Numbered from the stretch's first letter, positions 1-8,241 are shown. The stretch is 24,601 nt of DNA from an uncultured Lachnospiraceae bacterium (GCA_910585205.1 CAJUCC010000051.1:1-24601), one strand, 5' to 3'. Notes: a model not told the origin generated them from the sequence alone. Program-made: numbers and translations.

Positions 1-14
1 ATTTCATTATGGGG

Positions 15-40
15 TTGCACAAAATCACGGTTTTGTGCGA
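15..40 (+). other. Leader hairpin upstream of the sugar-binding lipoprotein gene
   Basis: GCACAAAA (17-24) is perfectly repeated in inverted orientation as TTTTGTGC (31-38) around a 6-base loop. The stem can be extended by a wobble and a T-A pair to 15-40. It lies 37 bases before the start codon and is not followed by a T-run, so it is not a classical terminator. It may be a 5' leader stem that stabilises the mRNA or an operator half-site pair. The promoter of the operon is probably left of the window. Confidence 0.4.
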
Positions 41-76
41 TTTCAACAAATACCATATGAAACAGGAGGTTAAATT

Positions 77-1321
77 ATGAAGAGAAAGTTATTAAGCGCA
101 ATCATCTGCGTGGCGATGGTAGCTTCCATGCTGACCGGATGCGGGAACACCGCAGGCACAGAGCAGGCAGCCAGCGCACCCGTAACAGAAGATGCAGCAG
201 CACCCGCTGACAATGGCGGCGATGCAGCGGCAGATGCGGAGGCACCTGCGGCAGATGCAGCCACCGCGGCAGAGTCCCCGGTTGCAGGCAAGAAGGTGGC
301 ATACGTTATGATTATGCCGTCCGCTTCCATTTTCCAGATGTGGAAAGATTCCTGTGCGGAACTGTGCGGCGCACTGGGTGTACAGTTTGATTTCTTCTTC
401 TGTGACGGCGATTTCAATAAGTGGCAGGATACGATCCGTACATGCGCATCCGCAGGATATGACGGACTGCTAGTCAGCCACGGAAATCAGGACGGTTCCT
501 ATGTATTCTTAAAAGAGATCACAGAGCAGTATCCGGATCTGAAGATCGTTACCTTTGATACCCAGTTCTATGCTGACGGCGAATACAAGAAACTGGAAGG
601 CGTAACACAGATGTTCCAGCAGGATGCCAGCCTTGTTACCGTTCTGCTCGATCAGCAGATCGAAGCAAAGGCAGCAAGAGGCGAAGAAGGCCCGGTTCGT
701 CTGATTAAAGTGTGGAGAGGCCCGAACTACAACTCTCCGTTTGACCGTCGTGAAGTTGGCTGGCAGGAATACGAAGCAGCAGGCAAGATCGAGACAGTCG
801 GCGAAGTTCAGCCGCTTCAGGATTCTTCCGATTCCGCTAACACCGTGACAGCAGCTTATCTGCAGAGTATTAAGAGAGAAGACGTGGACGGCATCGTTGT
901 ATACTATGACCTGTATGGCCAGGGCGTTTACAATGCAATCCTCGAGAATGACAATTTCAACGGCAAGAACGGCCCGGCTCTGCCGATGGGTTCCGTGGAC
1001 ATTGACCCGGTTGACGTGACAAATATGCAGAACAATCCTGACATCTGGGTTGCGGCAGGTACGACAGACTGGACACTGAACGGCGAGATCGGTATGCGTG
1101 CCCTGATGCTGGAAATGGCAGGCGAATATGACAAGATTTACGATCCGGCATCCGGCAAGACCGGCGTGGACGTAATCGAAGTTCCCGGCACGGCAATTCC
1201 GGCAAGCGCACTGAAGGCAGACTCCACGGTTGAAAACCTAGGAGACGTTGCAGGCGAAACATATGGCAATCTGGATTATCTGTCCGAGACAGACTGGATG
1301 CCCAAGGATTTGATTCACTAA
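77..1321 (+). CDS. Sugar ABC transporter substrate-binding lipoprotein
   Basis: This is the extracellular binding component of a ribose/xylose-type ABC importer, anchored to the membrane outer face by lipid. The 414-residue product starts with a signal peptide (KRK, then a hydrophobic stretch) ending in the lipobox LTGC, with the lipidated Cys at residue 22. An Ala/Asp/Glu-rich low-complexity tether follows to about residue 70. The rest reads as a type 1 periplasmic-binding fold of the Peripla_BP_4 kind (AYVMIMPSASIFQMWKDSC near the first strand, later YDGLLVSHGNQDG). The start is fixed by AGGAGG at 64-69. The ATPase, permease, mtnK and mtnA follow on the same strand, so the ligand is inferred to be a pentose such as 5-methylthioribose or 5-deoxyribose. 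The sequence itself does not show the ligand. Confidence 0.9.
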   Translation: MKRKLLSAIICVAMVASMLTGCGNTAGTEQAASAPVTEDAAAPADNGGDAAADAEAPAADAATAAESPVAGKKVAYVMIMPSASIFQMWKDSCAELCGALGVQFDFFFCDGDFNKWQDTIRTCASAGYDGLLVSHGNQDGSYVFLKEITEQYPDLKIVTFDTQFYADGEYKKLEGVTQMFQQDASLVTVLLDQQIEAKAARGEEGPVRLIKVWRGPNYNSPFDRREVGWQEYEAAGKIETVGEVQPLQDSSDSANTVTAAYLQSIKREDVDGIVVYYDLYGQGVYNAILENDNFNGKNGPALPMGSVDIDPVDVTNMQNNPDIWVAAGTTDWTLNGEIGMRALMLEMAGEYDKIYDPASGKTGVDVIEVPGTAIPASALKADSTVENLGDVAGETYGNLDYLSETDWMPKDLIH

Positions 1322-1368
1322 TGGCATAAGATCAATGGTTCCCTGAGAACTGTTGACGGTAGTTCCAG

Positions 1369-1404
1369 AGGGGGATGCCGGGATAGAACCTGCATCCCCT
1401 TTTT
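1369..1404 (+). terminator. Intrinsic terminator or attenuator between binding protein and ATPase
   Basis: GGGGATGC (1371-1378) pairs with GCATCCCC (1392-1399) around a 13-base loop. Two further pairs are possible outside it, and TTTTT (1400-1404) follows directly. This has the form of a rho-independent terminator. Placed after the binding-protein gene it would give partial read-through, leaving more binding protein than membrane components, a common arrangement in ABC importer operons. A second hairpin (1408-1433, GGGGA/TCCCC core) follows. Confidence 0.7.
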
Positions 1405-1478
1405 GACTACCGGGGAATATATCCCCTGTGGTAAAAACCCTCAGACGTATGGAAAAAGGTATCTGAAAAGAGGATGAT

Positions 1479-3011
1479 ATGGAAAAAATAGTACTGAAAA
1501 CAAAAGATGTATCGATCAGCTTTCCGGGGGTAAAGGCGCTGGACAGTGTGGATTTTGAGGTGTCGACCGGGGAGATCAGAGCGGTAGTGGGTGCAAATGG
1601 CGCCGGAAAATCAACGTTAATGAAAGTTCTGGCGGGGGCAAACCCCACCTATACGGGCGAAGTCCTTCTGAATGATAAAGTGGTGGATCTGCGGACCCCC
1701 ATCGATGCCAAGAAACTGGGAATCCAGATCGTGTATCAGGAGGTTGACACTTCACTCGTTCCCACCCTGTCGGTTGCGGAAAATATCATGATTAACGAAA
1801 TGGTCATGAGCAGCGGCATCCGCATGGACTGGAAAAATACAAGGGAAGAGGCAAAAAAGGCTCTGGAGCGTCTTCATATTACGAACATCGATGTGAATAC
1901 ACTGGTACAGAATCTGTCTCTTGCACAAAAGCAGATGGTGTTGATCGCGAGAGCCATCCGCATGAACTGTAACTTCCTGATTCTGGATGAACCGACCGCG
2001 CCGCTCAGTATGTCAGAGACAAAGGAACTGTTTGATGTGGTGCGCCATCTGCGGGAAGTGGAAAATCTGGCGGTCATTTTTATTTCACACAGATTAAATG
2101 AGATTTTGGAAATTTGTGAACAGTATACGGTTATGCGTAACGGACAGCTTGTCGATAACACGCCGATTACGCAGCAGACGACCACAAAAGAGATCGTGGA
2201 GAAGATGCTCGGACGTTCTTTCGAAGAAAGTTTCCCGAAGGAATCCTGTGAGATCGGGGAAGAACTTTTCAGCGTAGAACACCTCAGCGGTGCAGAGGGT
2301 AAGGTGGACGATGTATCCTTCCATGTAAAAGCCGGAGAGATCGTGGGGATTGCAGGACTGGTAGGTGCGGGCAAATCCGAACTGTGTAAAACGATTTTCG
2401 GCGCATATAAAAAGACTGGCGGCACAGTAAAACTCGGCGGAAAAGAAATGCGTATCAAAACGCCGGCCGATGCGGTGAAAAACGGCATTGCCTTTGTGCC
2501 GGAAGAAAGAAGAAAAGAAGGGGTACTGGTGGAGGAAACCGTGGCATTTAACCTTTCCGCGGCGGCACTGGGACAATTCTGCGTGGCTTCTTTCGTGAAC
2601 AGACAGAAAGTAAATGAGAATGCAAGCAGCTTTGTCAGCAGCCTTGGAATCAAAACACCGTCCATCAGACAGTTTGTAAAGAACCTGTCGGGCGGCAATC
2701 AGCAGAAAGTTGCGGTTGGAAAATGGCTGACGGCGGATTGTGAATTATATATGTTTGATGAACCGACCAAAGGCGTGGATGTTGCCGCCAAGCAGGATAT
2801 TTTCCATCTGATCAATGATATTGCCAAAAAGGGAAAAGGCGTTATCTATGCGACCTGCGAAGATTCGGAGCTGTTATCGCTGACAGACAGAATCTATGTG
2901 ATGTACAGCGGCAGGATTATGGCGGAGCTGGAAACCGCAAAGACGAGTGACGACGAGATTATGTACTATGCGGTAGGCGGTGACGCACAGAAACAGGCGG
3001 ACGCTGAATAA
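1479..3011 (+). CDS. Sugar ABC transporter ATP-binding protein, two-domain RbsA/MglA type
   Basis: This cytoplasmic ATPase drives the sugar importer. The 510 residues hold two ABC domains in tandem, the usual length and layout of RbsA, MglA and XylG. Domain 1 has Walker A GANGAGKST (38-46), a degenerate signature LSLAQKQM and Walker B FLILDEPTAPLS. Domain 2 has the Walker-A-like GLVGAGKSE, signature LSGGNQQK and Walker B LYMFDEPTKGVD. An atypical domain-1 signature and an altered domain-2 P-loop are normal for this family. The start has GAAAAGAGG just upstream. It is separated from the binding-protein gene by a terminator-like hairpin and its end lies 25 bases from the preferred permease start. 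The sugar cannot be read from the sequence. Confidence 0.93.
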   Translation: MEKIVLKTKDVSISFPGVKALDSVDFEVSTGEIRAVVGANGAGKSTLMKVLAGANPTYTGEVLLNDKVVDLRTPIDAKKLGIQIVYQEVDTSLVPTLSVAENIMINEMVMSSGIRMDWKNTREEAKKALERLHITNIDVNTLVQNLSLAQKQMVLIARAIRMNCNFLILDEPTAPLSMSETKELFDVVRHLREVENLAVIFISHRLNEILEICEQYTVMRNGQLVDNTPITQQTTTKEIVEKMLGRSFEESFPKESCEIGEELFSVEHLSGAEGKVDDVSFHVKAGEIVGIAGLVGAGKSELCKTIFGAYKKTGGTVKLGGKEMRIKTPADAVKNGIAFVPEERRKEGVLVEETVAFNLSAAALGQFCVASFVNRQKVNENASSFVSSLGIKTPSIRQFVKNLSGGNQQKVAVGKWLTADCELYMFDEPTKGVDVAAKQDIFHLINDIAKKGKGVIYATCEDSELLSLTDRIYVMYSGRIMAELETAKTSDDEIMYYAVGGDAQKQADAE

Positions 3012-3036
3012 GGAGAAAGCGGAGGGAAAACAGAAG

Positions 3037-4026
3037 ATGGATATGACAAAGAAAAAGGATTTTAACATGAGCCGTTTCCTGGTGAGCTGGGCGGCCGTGT
3101 TTGCACTGATACTTTGCTTTATTATGTTTACGGCGATTAAGGGCAGCGCCTTTATGTCGTCGAGCAATATGGTCAATATTTTGAGGGCCATGTCCATCAA
3201 TACCGTATTTGCGATTGCGGCAACGGTAACGATGGCGCCGGACGGATTCGATATGTCGGCAGCGACACTGGCAAGCTGCTCTGCTTATGCATTCGTGTCC
3301 TCTTTCTTATGGTTTGGATTTTCCGTACCGGTATCGATTCTTGTGACGATTGTTGCGACACTGGTTTTATACCAGCTTACAATGTTTCTCATTCTTGTAT
3401 GTAAGATTCCGGATATGCTGGCAACCTGCGCACTGATGTTCGTTCATCAGGGACTCGGACAGTGGTACATAGGCGGCGGCGCCGTTTCCACAGGTATGCA
3501 GACTTCCTGGCATACACCGCCGGCACGCACCGCGCTGACGGACGGCTTCTCGGCTCTCGGCCGCGCACCGTGGATTATTATCATTATGTTTGCCTGTGTT
3601 ATAGCGGCGCATGTCTTTTTGAATTACACCAAACAGGGACGTTTCCTGTATGCAATGGGCGGTAATAAACAGGCGGCGAAACTTTCCGGTATCAATACGA
3701 CAAAATATCGCTATATGGCGGGTATGATTACGGCCGTATTTATCGCAATCGCCGGTATTCTGGTTGCTTCGCGCGGAAGTTCCGCACAGGTTATGTGCTG
3801 TGATGACTATCTGATGCCTTCGCTGGCGGCGGTTTTCGTAGGACGTACGGTAGGCGGCGCAGAGAAACCCAATCCGATCGGAACCATGATCGGCGCATGT
3901 CTGGTATCGACACTGGAAAACGGTCTGACGATTCTGGCAGTTCCGTTCTATGTACTGCCCGCAGTTAAGGGTGCGGTGCTCGGTCTGGCACTGATCGCGG
4001 CATATGCGACAAAGAAACAGGATTAA
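3037..4026 (+). CDS. Sugar ABC transporter permease, RbsC type
   Basis: This is the membrane channel of the importer, in the BPD_transp_2 family (RbsC, XylH, MglC). I place the start at 3037, giving 329 residues, because GGAGGG sits at 3021-3026 ten bases ahead. The upstream in-frame ATG at 2980 would overlap the ATPase gene by 32 bases and add a very polar leader. Several hydrophobic helices are evident, the first about residues 13-35 (VSWAAVFALILCFIMFTAI) and others such as PVSILVTIVATLVLYQL, WIIIIMFACVIAAHVFL and a C-terminal AVKGAVLGLALIAAYA. The central YAMGGNKQAAKLSGI segment is a typical cytoplasmic loop of the family. A single permease gene implies a homodimer working with the tandem ATPase. 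Confidence 0.92.
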   Translation: MDMTKKKDFNMSRFLVSWAAVFALILCFIMFTAIKGSAFMSSSNMVNILRAMSINTVFAIAATVTMAPDGFDMSAATLASCSAYAFVSSFLWFGFSVPVSILVTIVATLVLYQLTMFLILVCKIPDMLATCALMFVHQGLGQWYIGGGAVSTGMQTSWHTPPARTALTDGFSALGRAPWIIIIMFACVIAAHVFLNYTKQGRFLYAMGGNKQAAKLSGINTTKYRYMAGMITAVFIAIAGILVASRGSSAQVMCCDDYLMPSLAAVFVGRTVGGAEKPNPIGTMIGACLVSTLENGLTILAVPFYVLPAVKGAVLGLALIAAYATKKQD

Positions 4027-4071
4027 AACAAGAGCGTGTAAGATGATTCAGTTAGAAAAGGGGTAAGGTTT

Positions 4072-5295
4072 ATGTCACGTTTTGATAATTATTTTTTGAT
4101 GAAAGTGGACGATATTGCGGAATATGTGGAGGAAAAACTGCATTTCTTCCCGGCGGATGCAAAGCTGACCTGTAAGGAAATCGGGGATGGAAATCTGAAC
4201 TATGTATTCCGCCTGAAAGATGAGAATACGGGCAAGTCCATTATCGTAAAACAGGCCGGTGAGTGCCTGCGCATCGACGAAAATATGAAACTTTCCACAG
4301 ACCGGGGACGGATCGAAGCCAAGATACTGGGGATACAGGGCGAGGCGGCGCCGGGTCTTGTGCCGAAGGTATATCTGTATGACGGCGTTATGTGCGCGAT
4401 GTCCATGGAAGATATGGTAGGCCATTCGATGATGCGGACCGCGCTCATTAACCATGAGATATTCCCGCTGTTTTCCGAGCACATCTCGACTTTTATGGTA
4501 AACTCCCTGCTGCTGTCGACGGATGTGGTGATGGGGCATAAAGAAAAGAAAGAGAATGTAAAGGCGTTTATCAATCCCGATCTGTGTGAAATCTCCGAAG
4601 ATCTGGTTTACAGCGAGCCTTTTATCGACTATAACAACAGAAACAATGTATTCCCGCCCAATGCGGAATTTGTACAAAAAGAGTTATATGACGACAAGAA
4701 GCTGCATCTGGAAGCGGCCAAACTGAAATTCGAATTTATGAACAACGCGCAGGCGCTGATCCACGGTGATCTGCATACCGGTTCCATCTTTATCAATCAG
4801 GAACATACTTATGTGTTCGACCCGGAATTTGCTTTCTACGGTCCCATGGGATATGACGTTGGAAACATTATCGCCAATATGTTCTTTGCATGGGCAAACG
4901 GCGATGCGACGATCGAAGATCCGGCGGAAAAGGAAAAATTCTGCGGCTGGACAATCGACTGCATCGAGGAGATCGTGGATAAATTTATCGCTAAATTCAA
5001 AACCGTGTTCCGGGAGCGGGTGACGGACACCATGGCAAAGACAGAAGGCTTTATGGAATATTATCTGGGGACAATTCTTGCCGATACGGCGGGGGTTGCA
5101 GGGCTGGAATCCATCCGGCGTATCGTGGGCATGGCCAATAACAAAGACGTTACCACGATTGCGGACGAGGCAAAGCGCGCGCGTGCGGAGAAGATTATCG
5201 TAACGCTGGCGAAAAATTATATTATGAACAGAACGCAGTTTACATCGGGCGCAGATTACAGGAAAGCGATCGAAGCAGCGATTGCGAAGTTCTGA
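4072..5295 (+). CDS. mtnK: S-methyl-5-thioribose kinase (MtnK family)
   Basis: The MtnK family phosphorylates C1 of 5-methylthioribose, a by-product of polyamine and SAM metabolism, using ATP. The 407 residues fit the family (about 400). Hallmarks visible are GDGNLNYVFR (38-47), the nucleotide-loop region; HGDLHTGSIF (231-240) with the presumed catalytic Asp233; DPEFAFYGP (250-258) with the metal-binding Asp250; and IRRIVG with Arg349-Arg350, matching an Arg pair that I recall as contacting the sugar in characterised MtnK. AAGGGGTAAGG precedes the ATG. It lies 45 bases after the permease gene and 46 before the preferred mtnA start, so transport and phosphorylation are linked. Family members may also accept 5-deoxyribose, so the physiological substrate is inferred. 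Confidence 0.9.
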   Translation: MSRFDNYFLMKVDDIAEYVEEKLHFFPADAKLTCKEIGDGNLNYVFRLKDENTGKSIIVKQAGECLRIDENMKLSTDRGRIEAKILGIQGEAAPGLVPKVYLYDGVMCAMSMEDMVGHSMMRTALINHEIFPLFSEHISTFMVNSLLLSTDVVMGHKEKKENVKAFINPDLCEISEDLVYSEPFIDYNNRNNVFPPNAEFVQKELYDDKKLHLEAAKLKFEFMNNAQALIHGDLHTGSIFINQEHTYVFDPEFAFYGPMGYDVGNIIANMFFAWANGDATIEDPAEKEKFCGWTIDCIEEIVDKFIAKFKTVFRERVTDTMAKTEGFMEYYLGTILADTAGVAGLESIRRIVGMANNKDVTTIADEAKRARAEKIIVTLAKNYIMNRTQFTSGADYRKAIEAAIAKF

Positions 5296-5341
5296 AGATG
5301 ATCTTTGGGGGATGCCATAATGTGCGGAAAGGAGAATGATA

Positions 5342-6448
5342 ATGAGCGACAAAAAAACCATTATGGATTATGAGACAGTGGCGTTGGACGACGAGAAAAG
5401 CGCTCTGGTCATTATCGATCAGACAAAACTGCCTTACAGTACGGAAATTCTGGAATTGACAAAGCAGGAGGACATCTGGAACGCGATCTATCTGCTGCAG
5501 GTGAGAGGGGCGCCGGCGATCGGCGTTGCGGCTGCAATCGGGATCTATCTGGCGGCCAAAGAGATCGAGGCCGACACATGGGATACTTTCTATCCGGCAT
5601 TTCAGAAGGCAAAGGAATATCTGGATTCCGCCCGTCCCACGGCGGTTAATCTCTCATGGGCGCTGAACCGGATGGACAGCGTTTGCCGGGCGAATCAGGA
5701 CAAACCGATTGCGGAGCTGAAACGGATTCTGCACGATGCGGCGGTTGAAATCAAAGACGAGGACATCTGGGTTTGCAAAAGCATCGGGGAAAACGCCCTG
5801 TCTCTCGTAAAACCCGGCGACGGCCTGCTGACGCACTGCAATGCCGGCAAACTGGCGACCGTAAAATACGGAACGGCGACGGCAGTGATGTATCTGGGAC
5901 AGGAGCGGGGATATAATTTCCGCATCTTTGCCGATGAGACAAGACCGCTTCTGCAGGGCGCAAGGCTGACCGCTTTCGAACTGTATGAATCCGGGCTGGA
6001 CGTTACGCTGATCTGCGATAATATGTCCGCGACCGTGATGAAAAATAAATGGGTGGATGCGGTATTTGTCGGCTGTGACCGCGTGGCGGCAAACGGCGAT
6101 ACGGCCAATAAGATAGGAACCTCCGTTGTGGCGACGGTGGCGAAGCGTTACAACATCCCGGTTTATATCTGTGCGCCCACTTCCACGATCGACCTCAATA
6201 CGCCGACCGGGGCGGATATTAAGATCGAACAGCGCCCGGCGGAAGAAGTGACGGAAATGTGGTATAAGGAGCGGATGGCGCCGGCAGGGGTGAAAGTGTT
6301 CAATCCGTGCTTTGACGTGACAGACAATGATCTGATCGCAGGCATCATTACGGAATACGGCATCGCCAGAGCGCCGTATACGGAGTCTTTGAAAGAAATT
6401 TTTGCGAAAAAAGAAGCGGCAAAGAACGAGAAAAAAGCGGCGGAGTAA
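5342..6448 (+). CDS. mtnA: S-methyl-5-thioribose-1-phosphate isomerase (MtnA family)
   Basis: This enzyme converts the aldose 1-phosphate made by MtnK to the ketose 5-methylthioribulose 1-phosphate. I prefer the ATG at 5342 (368 residues) because GAAAGGAG ends at 5334, seven bases away; the in-frame ATG at 5336 would sit on top of it. MtnA signatures are RGAPAIGVAAA, RPTAVNLSWALNRM, THCNAG with catalytic Cys166, GARLTAFEL, and CDRVAANGDTANKIGT with catalytic Asp246. The RPTAVNL segment and the Cys/Asp pair separate it from the related eIF2B and ribose-1,5-bisphosphate isomerase proteins. The usual THCNTG reads THCNAG here, a small change. The C-terminus is Lys/Ala-rich (FAKKEAAKNEKKAAE). The downstream dehydratase or aldolase needed to use the product is not in the window. 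Confidence 0.92.
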   Translation: MSDKKTIMDYETVALDDEKSALVIIDQTKLPYSTEILELTKQEDIWNAIYLLQVRGAPAIGVAAAIGIYLAAKEIEADTWDTFYPAFQKAKEYLDSARPTAVNLSWALNRMDSVCRANQDKPIAELKRILHDAAVEIKDEDIWVCKSIGENALSLVKPGDGLLTHCNAGKLATVKYGTATAVMYLGQERGYNFRIFADETRPLLQGARLTAFELYESGLDVTLICDNMSATVMKNKWVDAVFVGCDRVAANGDTANKIGTSVVATVAKRYNIPVYICAPTSTIDLNTPTGADIKIEQRPAEEVTEMWYKERMAPAGVKVFNPCFDVTDNDLIAGIITEYGIARAPYTESLKEIFAKKEAAKNEKKAAE

Positions 6449-6473
6449 CCGGAACATATGATGGAGGGAAAGC

Positions 6474-7481
6474 ATGAAAAAAATCATCAATAAGCCCGAA
6501 GACTATGTCAATGAGATGCTGGAAGGGCTGTATGCGGCACATCCGGATCTGATTACATACACGAATGACGATCTGCGCTGTCTGGTGACGGCGAAGAAGA
6601 AAGCGGGAAAGGTGGGGATTGCCACAGGCGGCGGTTCCGGCCACCTGCCTCTTTTCCTCGGCTATGTGGGGGAAGGCATGCTGGACGGCTGTTCGGTAGG
6701 CGATGTTTTTCAGTCCCCGAGTGCGGAGCAGATGGCGGCCGTCACAAGGGAGATCGATGACGGTGCGGGCGTATTGTATATTTACGGAAATTATAACGGG
6801 GACATATTCAACTTTGATATGGCCGCGGAGATGGTGGATTTTGAAGATGACATCCGGGTGGAGAGCGTGGTTGCCGGGGAAGATGTGGCATCGGCAGCGC
6901 CGGGCGCACCGGGAGAGAAAAATACTCGCCGGGGTGTGGCAGGCATAATCTTCGTATACAAATGTGCAGGCGCGGCGGCCGCGGCGATGCTGGATCTGGA
7001 CAATGTAAAACGGGTGGCGGAAAAGGCCGCTGCCAATGTACGGACAATGGGTGTGGCATTGACACCCTGTACGGTTCCGCGCGTGGGCGAACCGGGATTT
7101 TCGATCGGCGACGACGAAATGGAAATCGGCATGGGAATTCACGGGGAAGCGGGCATCCGCCGGGGGAAACTGGAGCCTGCCGATCAGATTGTGGACGAAA
7201 TGCTGGATAAGATCGTGGCGGATCTGCCGTATGCGGCGGGTGACGAGGTGGCCGTTTTGATTAACGGTCTGGGGGCGACGCCTCTCGATGAGCAGTATAT
7301 CGTTACGAGAAGAGTGGATCAATATCTGAAAGAAAAAGGCATCCGGGTACACAGATATTATGTGGGTGAGTATGCAACGGCTTTGGAGATGGCGGGATTT
7401 TCCATTTCCCTTCTCAAGCTCGACGACGAGCTGAAAACGTATCTCGATGCACCGGCACGGACACCGTTTTTTGTTGCATAG
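6474..7481 (+). CDS. dhaK: Dihydroxyacetone kinase-like subunit DhaK
   Basis: DhaK binds a short-chain ketose covalently as a hemiaminal to a His and presents it for phosphorylation by DhaL. The 335 residues match stand-alone DhaK. Catalytic landmarks are intact: GGGSGHLP with His57, YGNYNGDIFNF with Asp110, and GIHGEAG with His223, equivalent to the substrate-binding His of Escherichia coli DhaK. GGAGGG at 6463-6468 sets the start, and the gene lies 25 bases after mtnA and 11 before dhaL. There is no DhaM phosphotransfer protein nearby, so the phosphate donor (ATP or a PTS protein encoded elsewhere) is unknown. Pairing with mtnK and mtnA suggests the substrate may be something other than dihydroxyacetone. 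The substrate is inference only. Confidence 0.88.
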   Translation: MKKIINKPEDYVNEMLEGLYAAHPDLITYTNDDLRCLVTAKKKAGKVGIATGGGSGHLPLFLGYVGEGMLDGCSVGDVFQSPSAEQMAAVTREIDDGAGVLYIYGNYNGDIFNFDMAAEMVDFEDDIRVESVVAGEDVASAAPGAPGEKNTRRGVAGIIFVYKCAGAAAAAMLDLDNVKRVAEKAAANVRTMGVALTPCTVPRVGEPGFSIGDDEMEIGMGIHGEAGIRRGKLEPADQIVDEMLDKIVADLPYAAGDEVAVLINGLGATPLDEQYIVTRRVDQYLKEKGIRVHRYYVGEYATALEMAGFSISLLKLDDELKTYLDAPARTPFFVA

Positions 7482-7492
7482 GAGAAGGCAGG

Positions 7493-8113
7493 ATGAAAGC
7501 AGAAGATTTGAAGGGACTTTTTCGGAAACTCAGTGAAGTGATGGAAGAGAACAGAAAATATCTGATTAAGCTGGACAGCGTGGTCGGTGACGGCGATCTG
7601 GGGCTGACAATGGGCGACGGTTTTCTGGCGGCATACGAGGCCGTGGCGTCGACAGGCGAGAGCGACATCGGCAAACTGCTTTACGGCGCCGGAAAAGCGA
7701 TGTCGGTGGCCGTACCTTCCACAATGGGGACACTGATGGCGTCCGGCTGGATGCAGGCGGGCAAGGCGCTGAAGGGCAGCACCGAGATCGGGGAAGAAGG
7801 TATGGCGGATATTTTTGCGGCGTATCTGGACGGTGTTGCCAACCGGGGAAAAGCGAAAGTCGGGGATAAGACATTTCTCGACGGACTTGCGCCGGCAGTG
7901 GAAGCGATGAAACGGTCGGTGGAAGAAAAAAAGAGCGGCAGAGAGATGGCGGAAGCGGCCTATGAGGCGGCGAAACAGGGCTTTCAGAATACCACGACGA
8001 TGGTTGCGGTTCACGGAAGGGCCGCCACCCGCGGAGAGGCGTCCCGGGAACTGGAAGATCCCGGCGCTGCAGTTGCCATGCTGATGATGCAGGCATACAG
8101 AGACTGGGCGTAG
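7493..8113 (+). CDS. dhaL: Divergent DhaL-like nucleotide-binding kinase subunit
   Basis: DhaL carries the nucleotide and transfers phosphate to the ketose held by DhaK. The 206 residues match stand-alone DhaL. The metal-binding acidic cluster is present (LDSVVGDGDLGLTM, with Asp28, Asp33 and Asp35), as are GDKTFLDGL and DPGAAVAML. Two conserved segments are altered. The usual GDxDHG reads GDGDLG, so the His is missing. The Gly/Ser-rich phosphate loop, GGASGPLFG in E. coli, is replaced by AVPSTMGTL. The late RASYLG motif is also changed, to RAATRG. GGAGAAGG precedes the ATG. It is the last catabolic gene before a large hairpin. It is confidently a DAK2/DhaL-fold protein, but its catalytic behaviour and donor are uncertain. 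Confidence 0.85.
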   Translation: MKAEDLKGLFRKLSEVMEENRKYLIKLDSVVGDGDLGLTMGDGFLAAYEAVASTGESDIGKLLYGAGKAMSVAVPSTMGTLMASGWMQAGKALKGSTEIGEEGMADIFAAYLDGVANRGKAKVGDKTFLDGLAPAVEAMKRSVEEKKSGREMAEAAYEAAKQGFQNTTTMVAVHGRAATRGEASRELEDPGAAVAMLMMQAYRDWA

Positions 8114-8152
8114 GAACCGGGGCAGGCGCACGTATTATCGAAGGACAGAAAG

Positions 8153-8241
8153 CGGAAAAGTCCTGAATTGCGTATGGCTTTCCGGCAGGGATGCATAATC
8201 CCTGCCGGATTATCGTTGTATTGCGGACTTTTCCGTTTTTT
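8153..8241 (+). terminator. Nested double-stem terminator after dhaL
   Basis: An outer perfect 11-bp stem pairs CGGAAAAGTCC (8153-8163) with GGACTTTTCCG (8225-8235) and is followed at once by TTTTTT (8236-8241). Inside it lies a second perfect 11-bp stem, TCCGGCAGGGA (8181-8191) with TCCCTGCCGGA (8199-8209), around a 7-base loop. The outer stem with its T-run can end the sugar operon transcript. The inner stem makes the structure larger than an ordinary terminator. Confidence 0.7.

Noticed and set aside
1..76. SAM or other riboswitch ahead of the methylthioribose-type operon
   Set aside because: Only 76 bases are available. They hold one simple hairpin and none of the conserved riboswitch cores I could recognise. 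The true leader may lie outside the window.
5342..6448. MtnA-like gene as eIF2B-type or ribose-1,5-bisphosphate isomerase
   Set aside because: The RPTAVNLSWALNRM segment, the THCNAG Cys and the DRVAANGDTANKIGT Asp match MtnA, and mtnK is directly upstream.
5654..7352. Long minus-strand open frames opposite mtnA and dhaK
   Set aside because: Shadow frames of confident genes with Cys/His/Arg-rich composition.
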